NCBI RefSeq assembly: GCF_023703775.1 | Contig: NZ_CP098514.1 | Span: 186,001 to 250,000, forward strand | Origin: Haloplanus sp. GDY1 | GTDB lineage: Archaea > Halobacteriota > Halobacteria > Halobacteriales > Haloferacaceae | Direction: 5' to 3' | DNA length: 64,000 nucleotides | Shown here: one piece after another, positions 33,368 through 40,611 of the stretch | How positions within the stretch are numbered: position 1 is the first letter of the stretch | How the letters are laid out: each line of letters opens with the position of its first letter | The notes under the pieces: generated by a model | Databases searched by the model: none | Told to the model about the DNA's origin: nothing | Seen by the model: the letters and a program-made list of their open reading frames with translations, nothing else | Program-made: the position numbers and the translations under genes

Positions 33368-33516
33368 CCCCCGGCGGCGCGCGCGGACTCCACGCCCCCG
33401 AACGAACGGTGTTTCGACGAGCGTGCCGGCCGCGGGTCTCGTCCCTGCCGGACCGACGGCGACGCCTTCGTGTGGGGCGTCCCGCCCGACCGACGAGGCG
33501 GAACGCTTAACATCGG

Positions 33517-33553
33517 GTGTAAAGTACGTTTTACTGTAAAAGGTACTTTACAC
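33517..33553. promoter_or_regulatory. 37-bp palindromic operator abutting the DUF2178 start
   Basis: A nearly perfect palindrome centred on base 33535. Outer arms GTGTAAAGTAC (33517-33527) and GTACTTTACAC (33543-33553); inner arms TTTTAC and GTAAAA flank the single central T. Only the G at 33528 and its partner 33542 fail to pair. Its last base directly precedes the ATG at 33554, and the A/T-rich centre could double as the TATA region. The likely binder is the small HTH protein encoded in the same operon. Confidence 0.8.
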
Positions 33554-33973
33554 ATGTCCGCGACGAACACTGATACGGGATTTTCCCGCCGAACGTACAG
33601 ACGAGTCGTCTACGGTGTGATCGGGGTCGGGATCCTCGGCTTGCTCGTCGGGATGGTGATCGACCGATACCTCGCCGGAACGGTCGTCTACCTGCTCGGC
33701 GCGTGGATCGGCGGCGGTATCGCCTTCGCGGCCCCGCGAGTGAGCGACAGCCGGCTTCAGGACGAACGGGACTACGAGTTGCACAACCGTGCGAGTGGTC
33801 TGGCGATGGGGATCACCATGGCACTCGGCATCGGCATCGTGCCGCCGCTCTACGTTCTCGATGCCGGCGGGTACGTCGAACTCACGGGAGCGGCCGGTGG
33901 CGGGATACTGGTCGCCTCCGCTCTGTTTCTCCTGTACGGGTTCTGCTTTGGACTCGTACAGCGGGGCGCCTAG
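33554..33973 (+). CDS. DUF2178-like membrane protein
   Basis: A 139-residue protein with four hydrophobic segments: VVYGVIGVGILGLLVGMVI, GTVVYLLGAWIGGGIAFA, LAMGITMALGIGIVPPLYVL and GGILVASALFLLYGFCFGLV. Between the second and third is the soluble loop PRVSDSRLQDERDYELHNRASG, the (D/E)ERD-x-x-x-x-x-(R/K)-A pattern of DUF2178. Partner proteins of this type are common next to a YozG/XRE-like HTH, as here (1 bp gap). Function unknown. Begins directly after a 37-bp palindrome, implying a transcript with almost no leader. Confidence 0.8.
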   Translation: MSATNTDTGFSRRTYRRVVYGVIGVGILGLLVGMVIDRYLAGTVVYLLGAWIGGGIAFAAPRVSDSRLQDERDYELHNRASGLAMGITMALGIGIVPPLYVLDAGGYVELTGAAGGGILVASALFLLYGFCFGLVQRGA

Positions 33974-33974
33974 C

Positions 33975-34172
33975 ATGCGGAACGATCTTTCGACCCGGCG
34001 TGCGGACGAGGGGTTGAGTCAGGGGGAACTCGCGGACGCCGTCGACGTCACCCGGCAGACGATCAACGCCATCGAGCGCGACCGGTACGACCCGTCGCTG
34101 GAACTCGCGTTCGAACTCGCGGCGTACTTCGACTGCCACATCGAGGACATCTTCGACCCTTCGCTCGACTGA
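33975..34172 (+). CDS. Small XRE/YgzD-type HTH regulator
   Basis: A 65-residue Cro/CI-like DNA-binding protein: LSTRRADEGLSQGELADAVDVTRQTINAIERDRYDPSLELAFELAAYFDCHIEDIFD. It consists of the HTH only, the type often paired with a small membrane protein. Start ATG at 33975, one base after the DUF2178 stop. It most likely represses its own operon through the 37-bp palindrome; a sensor role for the membrane partner is inference. Confidence 0.9.
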   Translation: MRNDLSTRRADEGLSQGELADAVDVTRQTINAIERDRYDPSLELAFELAAYFDCHIEDIFDPSLD

Positions 34173-34307
34173 ACCGCCGCGGCGACGAACCGCGTCTCGC
34201 GTGGCTCTCGCGGCGGTCGGCGGGCTATCCGGGCGGCTCCCTCACGCGTCGGCACCCGCCGACGGCTGCCGACCCGGCTCCGGTCCCGTTTCCGAAGCCT
34301 TTTGCTG

Positions 34308-34321
34308 ACTGACCGGTCAGT
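34308..34321. promoter_or_regulatory. TetR-type operator ACTGACCGGTCAGT
   Basis: A perfect 14-bp palindrome with the TGACCGGTCA core typical of TetR-family regulators, 6 bp upstream of the GTG of the TetR gene. It would cover the transcription start of the tetR-MATE operon, giving autoregulation that also controls the efflux pump. Confidence 0.75.
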
Positions 34322-34327
34322 TATGCT

Positions 34328-34921
34328 GTGAGCGGCGACGACCCGGTCCCCGAACCGACCGACGACATCATGTGTGCGACCTATCGAGCCCTCTGTCGCC
34401 ACGGGTACGCCGACCTGACGATGCAGGACATCGCCGACGAGTGGTCGAAGAGCAAGCCCGCCCTCCACTACCACTACGACACGAAGCGCGGCCTCCTGCT
34501 CGCCTTCCTCGACCACCTCTACGACGCCTACACGGACCGCGTCGCGGCCCCCGAGGAGGGCTCGCCGCGTGCCCGTCTCGACGCGCTGATCGACGCCGCC
34601 CTCGACCCGCCGCGGACGGACGCGCACCGCGAACTCCGCACGGCGCTGTTCGAGGTGAAAGCCCAGGCTCCCCACGACGAGGCGTTTCGCGAGCGACTGG
34701 AGCGTTTCGACACCCACCTCGCCGACGAGATTCGCCGCCTCGTCGCCGAGGGCGTCGACGCCGGGGCCTTCCGCACCGACGCCGACCCGGAGACTGCGGC
34801 GACGCTCCTCGTGACCCTCGTCAACGGGGCCCACTCCCGCCGGGTCGCCCTCGGCGCCGACGACGGCGTCCGCGCGGCCATCGACGACTTCGTCGCGGAC
34901 TCCCTGGAGGCCGACCGATGA
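34328..34921 (+). CDS. TetR/AcrR-family regulator
   Basis: A 197-residue regulator. The N-terminal HTH (about residues 14-60) reads IMCATYRALCRHGYADLTMQDIADEWSKSKPALHYHYDTKRGLLLAFLDHLYD; the rest is the all-helical ligand-binding domain. GTG at 34328 is chosen since the operator palindrome lies just upstream; a later ATG (codon 15) would cut into helix 1. Its TGA overlaps the ATG of the MATE transporter (ATGA), so regulator and pump are one unit; the inducer is probably a pump substrate. Confidence 0.93.
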   Translation: MSGDDPVPEPTDDIMCATYRALCRHGYADLTMQDIADEWSKSKPALHYHYDTKRGLLLAFLDHLYDAYTDRVAAPEEGSPRARLDALIDAALDPPRTDAHRELRTALFEVKAQAPHDEAFRERLERFDTHLADEIRRLVAEGVDAGAFRTDADPETAATLLVTLVNGAHSRRVALGADDGVRAAIDDFVADSLEADR

Positions 34922-36327
34922 ACCTTCGCGACCTGTTCAAGTCCCGCGAGGAGTTCGACCTGACCGACGGCGACGTTGGCTGGCCGCTCCTCTATCTCTC
35001 CCTCCCCATCGTCGTCACGAACCTGCTCCAGACGGCCTACAACCTCGCCGACACCTTCTGGATCGGGCAGTACAGCACGGACGCCCTCGCCGCGATCAGT
35101 TTCGCCTTCCCGATGGTCTTTCTCATCATCTCGCTCGGGATGGGGCTGGCCGTGGCGGGGAGCATCCTCGTCGCGCAGTACACCGGCGCGGGCGAGGAGC
35201 GCGAAGCCGAGTACGCCGCCTCCCAGACCGTCGGGTTCGCCGGCGTCGCCTCCCTCCTCCTCGGTGCCGTCGCCTACGTCTTCGTCGGCGACGTCCTCGC
35301 CCTCCTCGGTCCCGCCCCCGACGTGTTGCGCCTCGCCACCGGCTACATGGAGATCATCTCGCTGGGCATCTTCTTCATGTTCGGCTTCTTCGTCTTCATC
35401 TCGCTCATGCGGGGGTACGGCGACACCATCACCCCGATGCTGGTCATGCTCGGCTCCGTCGCGCTCAACGTCGTCCTCGACCCGATCCTCATCTTCGGAT
35501 GGGGGCCGTTCCCGCAGTGGGGCATCGAGGGGGCGGCCATCGCCACCGTCTTCTCCCGGGGGCTGGCGCTCGTCGTCGGCCTGTGGATCATGCTCACCGG
35601 CCGGCGCGGCGTCCGGATCCGGCTCCGGAACGTCGTCCCCGACCTCGGGTACGGCCGGCGACTGGTTCGGATCGGCGTCCCCGCCTCCGTCGAGGGCACC
35701 GGACAGGCCGTCGCCATCAACCTGCTCATGTTCATCGTCGGCACCTTCTCCACGCCCGTCGTGGCGGCGTTCGGCATCGGCGTCCGGGTCTTCTCGGTCA
35801 TCTTCCTGCCCGCCATCGCCGTCTCCCGCGGCGTCGAGACCATGTCCGGACAGAACATCGGCGCCGGTAAGCCGGACCGCGCGGCCCTGACCGCCCGCGT
35901 CGCCGCGCGGACGACGTTCGTCGTCCTCGCCGTCGCGGGCGTGATCACCTTCCTCTTCGCCGACCCCATCGTCGCGCTCTTCACGGACGACGACGCCGTG
36001 ATCGAGGTGGGTGCCACGTTCCTCCGCTACGTCGCTCCCTCCTTCGGATTCATCGGCATCATGCGGTCGTACAACGGGGGCTTCCGCGGAGCGGGCCGGA
36101 CGCTCACCGCCGCCGCCATCGCGGTGACGATGCTCGGCGGGGTCCGTCTCCCTATCGCCTGGGTCGCCTCCCGGTTCATGGGTCCGCCGGGCATCTGGGT
36201 GTCCTTCCTCATCTCGAACGTCGTCGGCGCGGTCATCGCCTACGTCTGGTTCCGACGGGGAACCTGGCGCTCCGGTGACGCCCGCGGCCCGGCCGTCGAG
36301 TTCGTCGACGATCCCGCCGACGACTGA
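34918..36327 (+). CDS. MATE-family efflux transporter
   Basis: A 469-residue, 12-helix protein of the MATE family (NorM/DinF-like). Visible motifs include LPIVVTNLLQTAYNLADTFWIGQYSTDALAAISFAFP at helices 1-2, SLMRGYGDT, and the second repeat VPASVEGTGQAVAINLLMFIVGTFSTPVVAAFGIGVR followed by GQNIGAGKPDRA. It should export drugs or metabolites using a proton or Na+ gradient. Coupled to the TetR gene by an ATGA overlap. Confidence 0.95.
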   Translation: MNLRDLFKSREEFDLTDGDVGWPLLYLSLPIVVTNLLQTAYNLADTFWIGQYSTDALAAISFAFPMVFLIISLGMGLAVAGSILVAQYTGAGEEREAEYAASQTVGFAGVASLLLGAVAYVFVGDVLALLGPAPDVLRLATGYMEIISLGIFFMFGFFVFISLMRGYGDTITPMLVMLGSVALNVVLDPILIFGWGPFPQWGIEGAAIATVFSRGLALVVGLWIMLTGRRGVRIRLRNVVPDLGYGRRLVRIGVPASVEGTGQAVAINLLMFIVGTFSTPVVAAFGIGVRVFSVIFLPAIAVSRGVETMSGQNIGAGKPDRAALTARVAARTTFVVLAVAGVITFLFADPIVALFTDDDAVIEVGATFLRYVAPSFGFIGIMRSYNGGFRGAGRTLTAAAIAVTMLGGVRLPIAWVASRFMGPPGIWVSFLISNVVGAVIAYVWFRRGTWRSGDARGPAVEFVDDPADD

Positions 36328-36370
36328 CCGCCGGTAACGTCTAAGTGCGACTCCGCCGTACGACCCGTAC

Positions 36371-37114
36371 ATGTCAGATGGGACACCACACGATCACTCC
36401 TTTCACATCTCCGACCGCACAGCACCGTCGACGACGGTCGTCGCCGGCTTCTCCGCGTTCGGCCTCGCCGGCCTGACCGCCGCGGATTACCTCGTCGAGC
36501 ACCTCGAACTCGAGGAGACGGGTCACGTCACCGCCGACTCGTTGCCCTCGATCACCCCCTTCGAGAACGGTCAGCCGCGTCACCACTCGCGGTTTTTCTC
36601 CCGGCCCGACCTCGATCTGACCGTCTTCGTCAACGAACTGTTTCTGCCGACGCCCGCCGCCGACCCCTTCGCGGAGGCGCTGCTGGACTGGACCGACGAA
36701 CACGGCGTGACCGAAATCGTGGTGCTCTCGGGAATTCCCTACGCGCACGGCCCCGACGCTCACGACACCTTCTACGTCGCTTCGGAGGACTACCGCGAGC
36801 GACGGCTCGCCGACGCCGGTATCGAACCGATGGGCAAGGGCTTTCTCGACGGCGTCAACGGCGCGCTCATGTACCGCGGCATCGAGTCCAACCTCCGGAC
36901 GGCCGTGTTCATCACGCCCGTCCACGCCCAGGTGCCCGACGTCCCCGCCGCGATCCGTCTCATCGAGGCCTTCGACCGCGTCTACGACCTCGGCGTCGAC
37001 GCCGCCCCGCTGGAGGAGTTCGCTCACACCGTCGAGCAGTACTACCAGGACCTCGCCGCCCGCCTCGCCGACGTCGACGAGCGGCAGATCCCCGAGGATC
37101 GGATGTACATGTGA
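36371..37114 (+). CDS. PAC2-family protein (proteasome assembly chaperone-like)
   Basis: A 247-residue PAC2 (ATP-grasp-like) protein: TTVVAGFSAFGLAGLTAADYLVEHLELEETGHVTADSLPSITPFENG, VVLSGIPY and EPMGKGFLDGVNGALMYRGIESN are conserved blocks, ending in a helical segment with EQYYQDLAARL. Haloarchaea usually carry several. A link to 20S proteasome assembly is by analogy to eukaryotic PAC2 and is not shown here. Stop adjoins the convergent corA stop. Cdc48, a possible functional partner, is 3.5 kb away but not in an operon. Confidence 0.9.
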   Translation: MSDGTPHDHSFHISDRTAPSTTVVAGFSAFGLAGLTAADYLVEHLELEETGHVTADSLPSITPFENGQPRHHSRFFSRPDLDLTVFVNELFLPTPAADPFAEALLDWTDEHGVTEIVVLSGIPYAHGPDAHDTFYVASEDYRERRLADAGIEPMGKGFLDGVNGALMYRGIESNLRTAVFITPVHAQVPDVPAAIRLIEAFDRVYDLGVDAAPLEEFAHTVEQYYQDLAARLADVDERQIPEDRMYM

Positions 37115-38110
37115 TCACAGCCAGCCCTCGGACCGGAAGTACTGGAGCATGATCCCCGACGTGAGCGCCATCCCCAGCAACACCGCCGGGTAGCCGAAGC
37201 GCCAGCCGAGTTCGGGCATGTTGTACGGCCCGCCGCCGAAGTTCATGCCGTAGACGCCGACCACGAACGTCAGCGGGAGGATGATCGTCGCGACGACGGT
37301 CAGGCGCTTCATCACCTCGTTGGTCGACTGCGAGAGCGTGTTGAGGTAGATGTCGCGTGCGCCGCTCGCCAGGTCCCGGTAGGTCTCGACGAGTTCGACG
37401 TGCTGGACGAGGTGGTCGTACACGTCGCGGAAGTACTTCTCCGTCGACTCCCGGACGTGGTCGGCGTCGCCGCGCGCCAGCACGCTCACCGCGTCGCGGG
37501 TCGGCCAGACGATCCGCCGGATCGAGAGCAGTTCGCGCCGGAGGCTGTTGAGGATCTCCAGGGTCTCCGTGTCGGGGTCGTCGATGATGCGATCCTCGAC
37601 GGCTTCGATGTCGCGCCCGATCTCGTCGAGGATGCCGAAGTACTCGTCGACGATGGCGTCGAGCACCCGGTAGGCGGTGAAGTCGGCGTCGCGTTCGAGC
37701 AGCCGCGGCTCCTCGCGGTTCACCCGGTCCCAGACCGCCCCGACGGCCGCCGTCTCCTCGGCGGCCACCGTGACGATCCAGTCGTGGCCGAAAAACAGGC
37801 CAACGGGCTGGTCGCGGATCTCCTCCTCGAACGTCGTCTCGCCGCCGCGCAGGCGGGCCGTCTTGACGAGGACGAACGTGTGGTCGGGGAACACCTCGAC
37901 TTTGGGACCGACGTCGCTCCGCACGTCCTCGATTTCGAGGGGGTGGAGGTCGAAGGCGGCGCTCACCCGGTCGAGCTCGTCGTCGGTCGGCGCCGAGACG
38001 CGGACCCACGTCGTTCCCGTCGCGGTCCGCGCCTCGTGAAGCGAGTCGGCGTCCGTTCCCCCGCGGGTCTCGACGATCCCCCGGTCGTAGATCACCGCCC
38101 GGACGGTCAT
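37115..38110 (-). CDS. corA: CorA-type magnesium/cobalt transporter
   Basis: A 331-residue CorA channel. A cytoplasmic alpha/beta N-terminal domain (1-240) is followed by the long stalk helix (DASGARDIYLN-type region, LSQSTNEVMKRLTVVATIILPLTFVVGVYGMNFGG). The YGMNF signature at the pore entrance is intact and the second helix (GYPAVLLGMALTSGIMLQYF) ends before a basic tail. It overlaps the small membrane protein upstream by 4 bp. Confidence 0.95.
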   Translation of the reverse strand: MTVRAVIYDRGIVETRGGTDADSLHEARTATGTTWVRVSAPTDDELDRVSAAFDLHPLEIEDVRSDVGPKVEVFPDHTFVLVKTARLRGGETTFEEEIRDQPVGLFFGHDWIVTVAAEETAAVGAVWDRVNREEPRLLERDADFTAYRVLDAIVDEYFGILDEIGRDIEAVEDRIIDDPDTETLEILNSLRRELLSIRRIVWPTRDAVSVLARGDADHVRESTEKYFRDVYDHLVQHVELVETYRDLASGARDIYLNTLSQSTNEVMKRLTVVATIILPLTFVVGVYGMNFGGGPYNMPELGWRFGYPAVLLGMALTSGIMLQYFRSEGWL

Positions 38111-38271
38111 CCGTCCGCCTCCCGCCGGTCGCCGATGGCCGCGAGCGTGATGCCGACCATGATCGCGGTGAGCGAGAAGGCCCGCCCCGGGTAGGCGACG
38201 ACCACTCCCGTCAGGTATCCACAGATGCCGGCGACCGACAGCACGGCGCCGGCGGGAAACGTTCGATCCAT
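38107..38271 (-). CDS. Small two-helix membrane protein upstream of corA
   Basis: A 54-residue protein with two hydrophobic helices (GAVLSVAGICGYLTGVVVAYPG and AFSLTAIMVGITLAAIG) and a short charged tail. Family not recognised. The stop overlaps the ATG of corA (ATGA), so it is translated just before CorA and might assist or regulate it. ATG at 38271 chosen; the longer frame adds an Arg-rich stretch over the probable promoter. Confidence 0.65.
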   Translation of the reverse strand: MDRTFPAGAVLSVAGICGYLTGVVVAYPGRAFSLTAIMVGITLAAIGDRREADG

Positions 38272-38354
38272 GGCTCTCCCTCGGACGGCGACCACCAAAT
38301 AGGTCGGCCGCCGCAAGCGGTGTGCTTTTGCCGTCGGCCCACGGGGTCTGGCGC

Positions 38355-39326
38355 ATGAGCGACGACGACGAGGAACTCACGTACGCGGCGGCGGGCGTCG
38401 ACATCGCCGAGAGCGAGGCGGCCACGGCCGCCCTCGTCGGCGCCGTCGGCGAGAGCGAGGGCGACTACGCGGGCCTGCTCGACATCGGCGACCGGTATCT
38501 GGGGCTGGCCACCGACGGCGTCGGGACGAAGCTCCTCGTCGCCGAGGCGCTCTCCGATTACTCAACCGTGGGCATCGACTGCATCGCCATGAACGCGAAC
38601 GACCTCGTCGCTGCCGGGGTCCGGCCGGTCGCGTTCGTCGACTACCTCGCTGTCGACGAACCCGACGAGCGCTTCGCCGAGCAGGTGGGCGAGGGGCTGG
38701 CGGCGGGCGCCGACCGGGCGGGGATCGAACTCGTCGGCGGCGAGACGGCGGTGATGCCGGAGGTCGTCTCCGGCCTCGACCTCGCGGGAACGTGTGCCGG
38801 CCTCGCGGCCAAGGAGGGGATCTTTCCGGGGAGCGCCGAGGTCGGCGACGCCCTCGTCGGCGTCCCCTCGTCGGGCATCCACTCCAACGGCCTCACCCTG
38901 GCACGTCGGGCCGTCACGCGCCGGGGCGCGTACACCGATCCCTGTCCGTTCGGCGACTACGACCGCCTCGGCGACGCCTTGCTCGAACCGACGCGGATCT
39001 ACACGGACCTCCTCGACCCGATGCGGGACCACGGCGTCCACGCGGCCGCCCACGTCACCGGCGGCGGGTGGACGAACCTGGAGCGTCTCGGCGACGCGCG
39101 CTACGTGATCGACGACCCGTTCGATCCGCAGCCGGTCTTCGGGTTCGTCCAGGAGGCCGGCAACGTCTCCGACGAGGAGATGCACCGCACGTTCAACATG
39201 GGGACCGGCTTCGTCGCGGCGCTCGATCCGGACGACGCCGAGTCCCTCGCCGACGCGGTCGACGGGCGGGTGATCGGCCGCGTCGAGGCGGGCGACGGCG
39301 TCTCGATCCGGGGACTGGAGCTGTAG
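38355..39326 (+). CDS. purM: Phosphoribosylformylglycinamidine cyclo-ligase
   Basis: A 323-residue PurM: LTYAAAGVDIAESEAA, GLATDGVGTKLLVAEAL, NANDLVAAGVRPVAFVDYLAV, ELVGGETAVMPEVV, and GIHSNGLTLARR followed by HVTGGGWTNLERL are the family blocks for ATP and substrate binding. Converts FGAM to AIR in purine synthesis. ATG at 38355. Monocistronic; the C-terminus and length are normal. Confidence 0.96.
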   Translation: MSDDDEELTYAAAGVDIAESEAATAALVGAVGESEGDYAGLLDIGDRYLGLATDGVGTKLLVAEALSDYSTVGIDCIAMNANDLVAAGVRPVAFVDYLAVDEPDERFAEQVGEGLAAGADRAGIELVGGETAVMPEVVSGLDLAGTCAGLAAKEGIFPGSAEVGDALVGVPSSGIHSNGLTLARRAVTRRGAYTDPCPFGDYDRLGDALLEPTRIYTDLLDPMRDHGVHAAAHVTGGGWTNLERLGDARYVIDDPFDPQPVFGFVQEAGNVSDEEMHRTFNMGTGFVAALDPDDAESLADAVDGRVIGRVEAGDGVSIRGLEL

Positions 39327-39437
39327 CGAGCAGGTGTCGGCGGCGGTTCCGGGACGGGATCGACACGCGACGGCGGACCGGCCCCGGACGAGCGGTCAGG
39401 ACACGTCCCGCCGTGGCCCCGCCTCCGCTCAAAAACC

Positions 39438-39977
39438 TCAGGAAAGTGCGGCCGCGATGTCCGCCTCGGTGATGATGCCGACCGCCTCCCCGCTCTCGGT
39501 CACGATGACCGCCTTGTAGTAGTCGAGCAGGTTGCTGATCTTGTCGACCGAGTCCTCGCGGGAGACGGTGGGGAACTGCTCGCTCATGATCTCGGCGACG
39601 GCCTTCTGGCCGACGTTCTCCCCCTCGTGTCGGATGTCGCTGAAGCTGATCGATCCGACGGGAAGTCCGTTTTGCAACACGGGCAACTGCGAGAAGGCGG
39701 CCTCCTCCATCCGCCGTTCGGCGTCGGCCACGGAGTCGTCCGGCGCGACGCTGACCAGTTCCTCGTTCATCAGGTCCTCGGCCCGAACGACGCTGCCCTC
39801 GGCCTCGTCGAGGGCGTCGACGATGCGCCTGAGCGTCGAGAGTCGGGGATCCACGTCCCCGCCCTCGATGCGCGCGATCAACGGCTGGGAGACGCCGGCC
39901 ATCTCCGCGAGCGCACTCTGTGTCAGGTCCAGCGACGTCCGCCGTTCCCGCAGATCCTGTGGCGTAGGGAGGTCCAT
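39438..39977 (-). CDS. HTH-CBS regulator
   Basis: A 179-residue protein: an XRE-type HTH (residues 7-60; LRERRTSLDLTQSALAEMAGVSQPLIARIEGGDVDPRLSTLRRIVDAL) followed by two CBS domains (about 65-175; DLMNEELVSVAPDDSVADAERRMEEAAFSQLPVLQNGLPVGSISFSDI and EIMSEQFPTVSREDSVDKISNLLDYYKAVIVTESGEAVGIITEADI). Known archaeal members are thought to sense adenosyl ligands such as AMP, ATP or SAM. A 17-bp palindrome lies 8 bp upstream of its ATG, so autoregulation is likely. Located between purM and a zinc-finger gene. Confidence 0.92.
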   Translation of the reverse strand: MDLPTPQDLRERRTSLDLTQSALAEMAGVSQPLIARIEGGDVDPRLSTLRRIVDALDEAEGSVVRAEDLMNEELVSVAPDDSVADAERRMEEAAFSQLPVLQNGLPVGSISFSDIRHEGENVGQKAVAEIMSEQFPTVSREDSVDKISNLLDYYKAVIVTESGEAVGIITEADIAAALS

Positions 39978-39984
39978 GAAACCG

Positions 39985-40001
39985 AATAACCACCGGTTAT
40001 T
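39985..40001. promoter_or_regulatory. Palindrome AATAACC-N3-GGTTATT at the HTH-CBS promoter
   Basis: Perfect 7-bp arms with a 3-bp spacer. It begins 8 bp upstream of the ATG at 39977, with the A/T-rich TTAAAATTAC (TATA-like on the minus strand) next to it. Probable autoregulatory site of the HTH-CBS protein. Confidence 0.65.
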
Positions 40002-40063
40002 AAAATTACTTTCGACCGACGGGCCCCCAAGACTTATGTAAAATCTGACGCGATTTCACTCCG

Positions 40064-40222
40064 ATGCCCGAGTGCCAGAACTGTGGTGCCTTCGTCACGC
40101 GAGATTACGCCCGGGTGTTCACGCCGAACGGCGTCGAGGACCCGCGCGTCTGTCCCCGCTGTGAAGATATGGTCCGTGACGGTGCGGACGTCCGCGATGC
40201 CCGCTCTCCCCGTAACTCCTAG
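40064..40222 (+). CDS. DUF7563-like small zinc-finger protein
   Basis: A 52-residue protein: MPECQNCGAFVTRDYARVF, then PRVCPRCEDMVRDGADVRDARSP. Two CxxC knuckles (CQNC and CPRC) form one zinc ribbon. The sequence closely matches the conserved haloarchaeal family that I recall as DUF7563. Function unknown; nucleic-acid or protein binding are possible. A TATA-like TTATGTAAAAT lies about 25-30 bp upstream of the ATG. Confidence 0.8.
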   Translation: MPECQNCGAFVTRDYARVFTPNGVEDPRVCPRCEDMVRDGADVRDARSPRNS

Positions 40223-40251
40223 CTCCGTCGTCGCCGCGCTCCCGTCTACGA

Positions 40252-40370
40252 TGGAAGGGGCGGGAATCGAACCACGCGAAGCCATGCGCCGACCTGAACG
40301 GCCGACAACCCCGTCGCCGACCCGCGGGGGGCCGCCGACGGCGTGCGCTCTACCACTGAGCCACCCTTCC
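40252..40370 (-). tRNA. tRNA-like gene with probable intron; isotype not assigned
   Basis: The ends pair as a 7-bp acceptor stem (GGAAGGG at 40370-40364 with CCCTTCC at 40259-40253), followed by discriminator A. The D arm GCTC-AGTGGTA-GAGC is canonical, and TTCGATT-CCCGC is a good T loop and 3' T strand. The interior is unusual: about 46 extra bases lie in the anticodon region, the anticodon stem (CACGC with GCATG) has a C-A mismatch, U33 is not evident, and the 5' T strand GCGTGG needs a bulged T. Promoter-like GTATTAG lies about 25-30 bp upstream. Probably an intron-containing or decayed tRNA gene. Confidence 0.45.
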
Positions 40371-40611
40371 ATCCCCGCTACGGCGACGAGTCACTAATAC
40401 GCACCGGCCGGGGGGATCCGGGGCCGTCGTCCGCGACCCGACTCGGTGTTCGTCGCCCCCGCTGTCTCGACGGTCGAACCCACGTCGGTGCCGTCGCGGT
40501 CGCCGGCGTGTTTCAGCGGAGTCTCGTCGGCGCCGACGAACACCGGGTCGGCAGCGGTGGCGTCCCGGATCCCGGAGAGGGGGAAAGCGCCGGTGCCCCC
40601 ACGGAGCGACC

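Noticed and set aside
33470-33553. Longer DUF2178 protein starting at 33470
   Set aside because: The added 28 codons run through the 37-bp palindrome, which fits an operator, and are not membrane or family-like.
40394-40611. Open frames between the tRNA-like gene and cdc48
   Set aside because: No start signal or family motif; translations lie within extensions of frames antisense or offset to cdc48.
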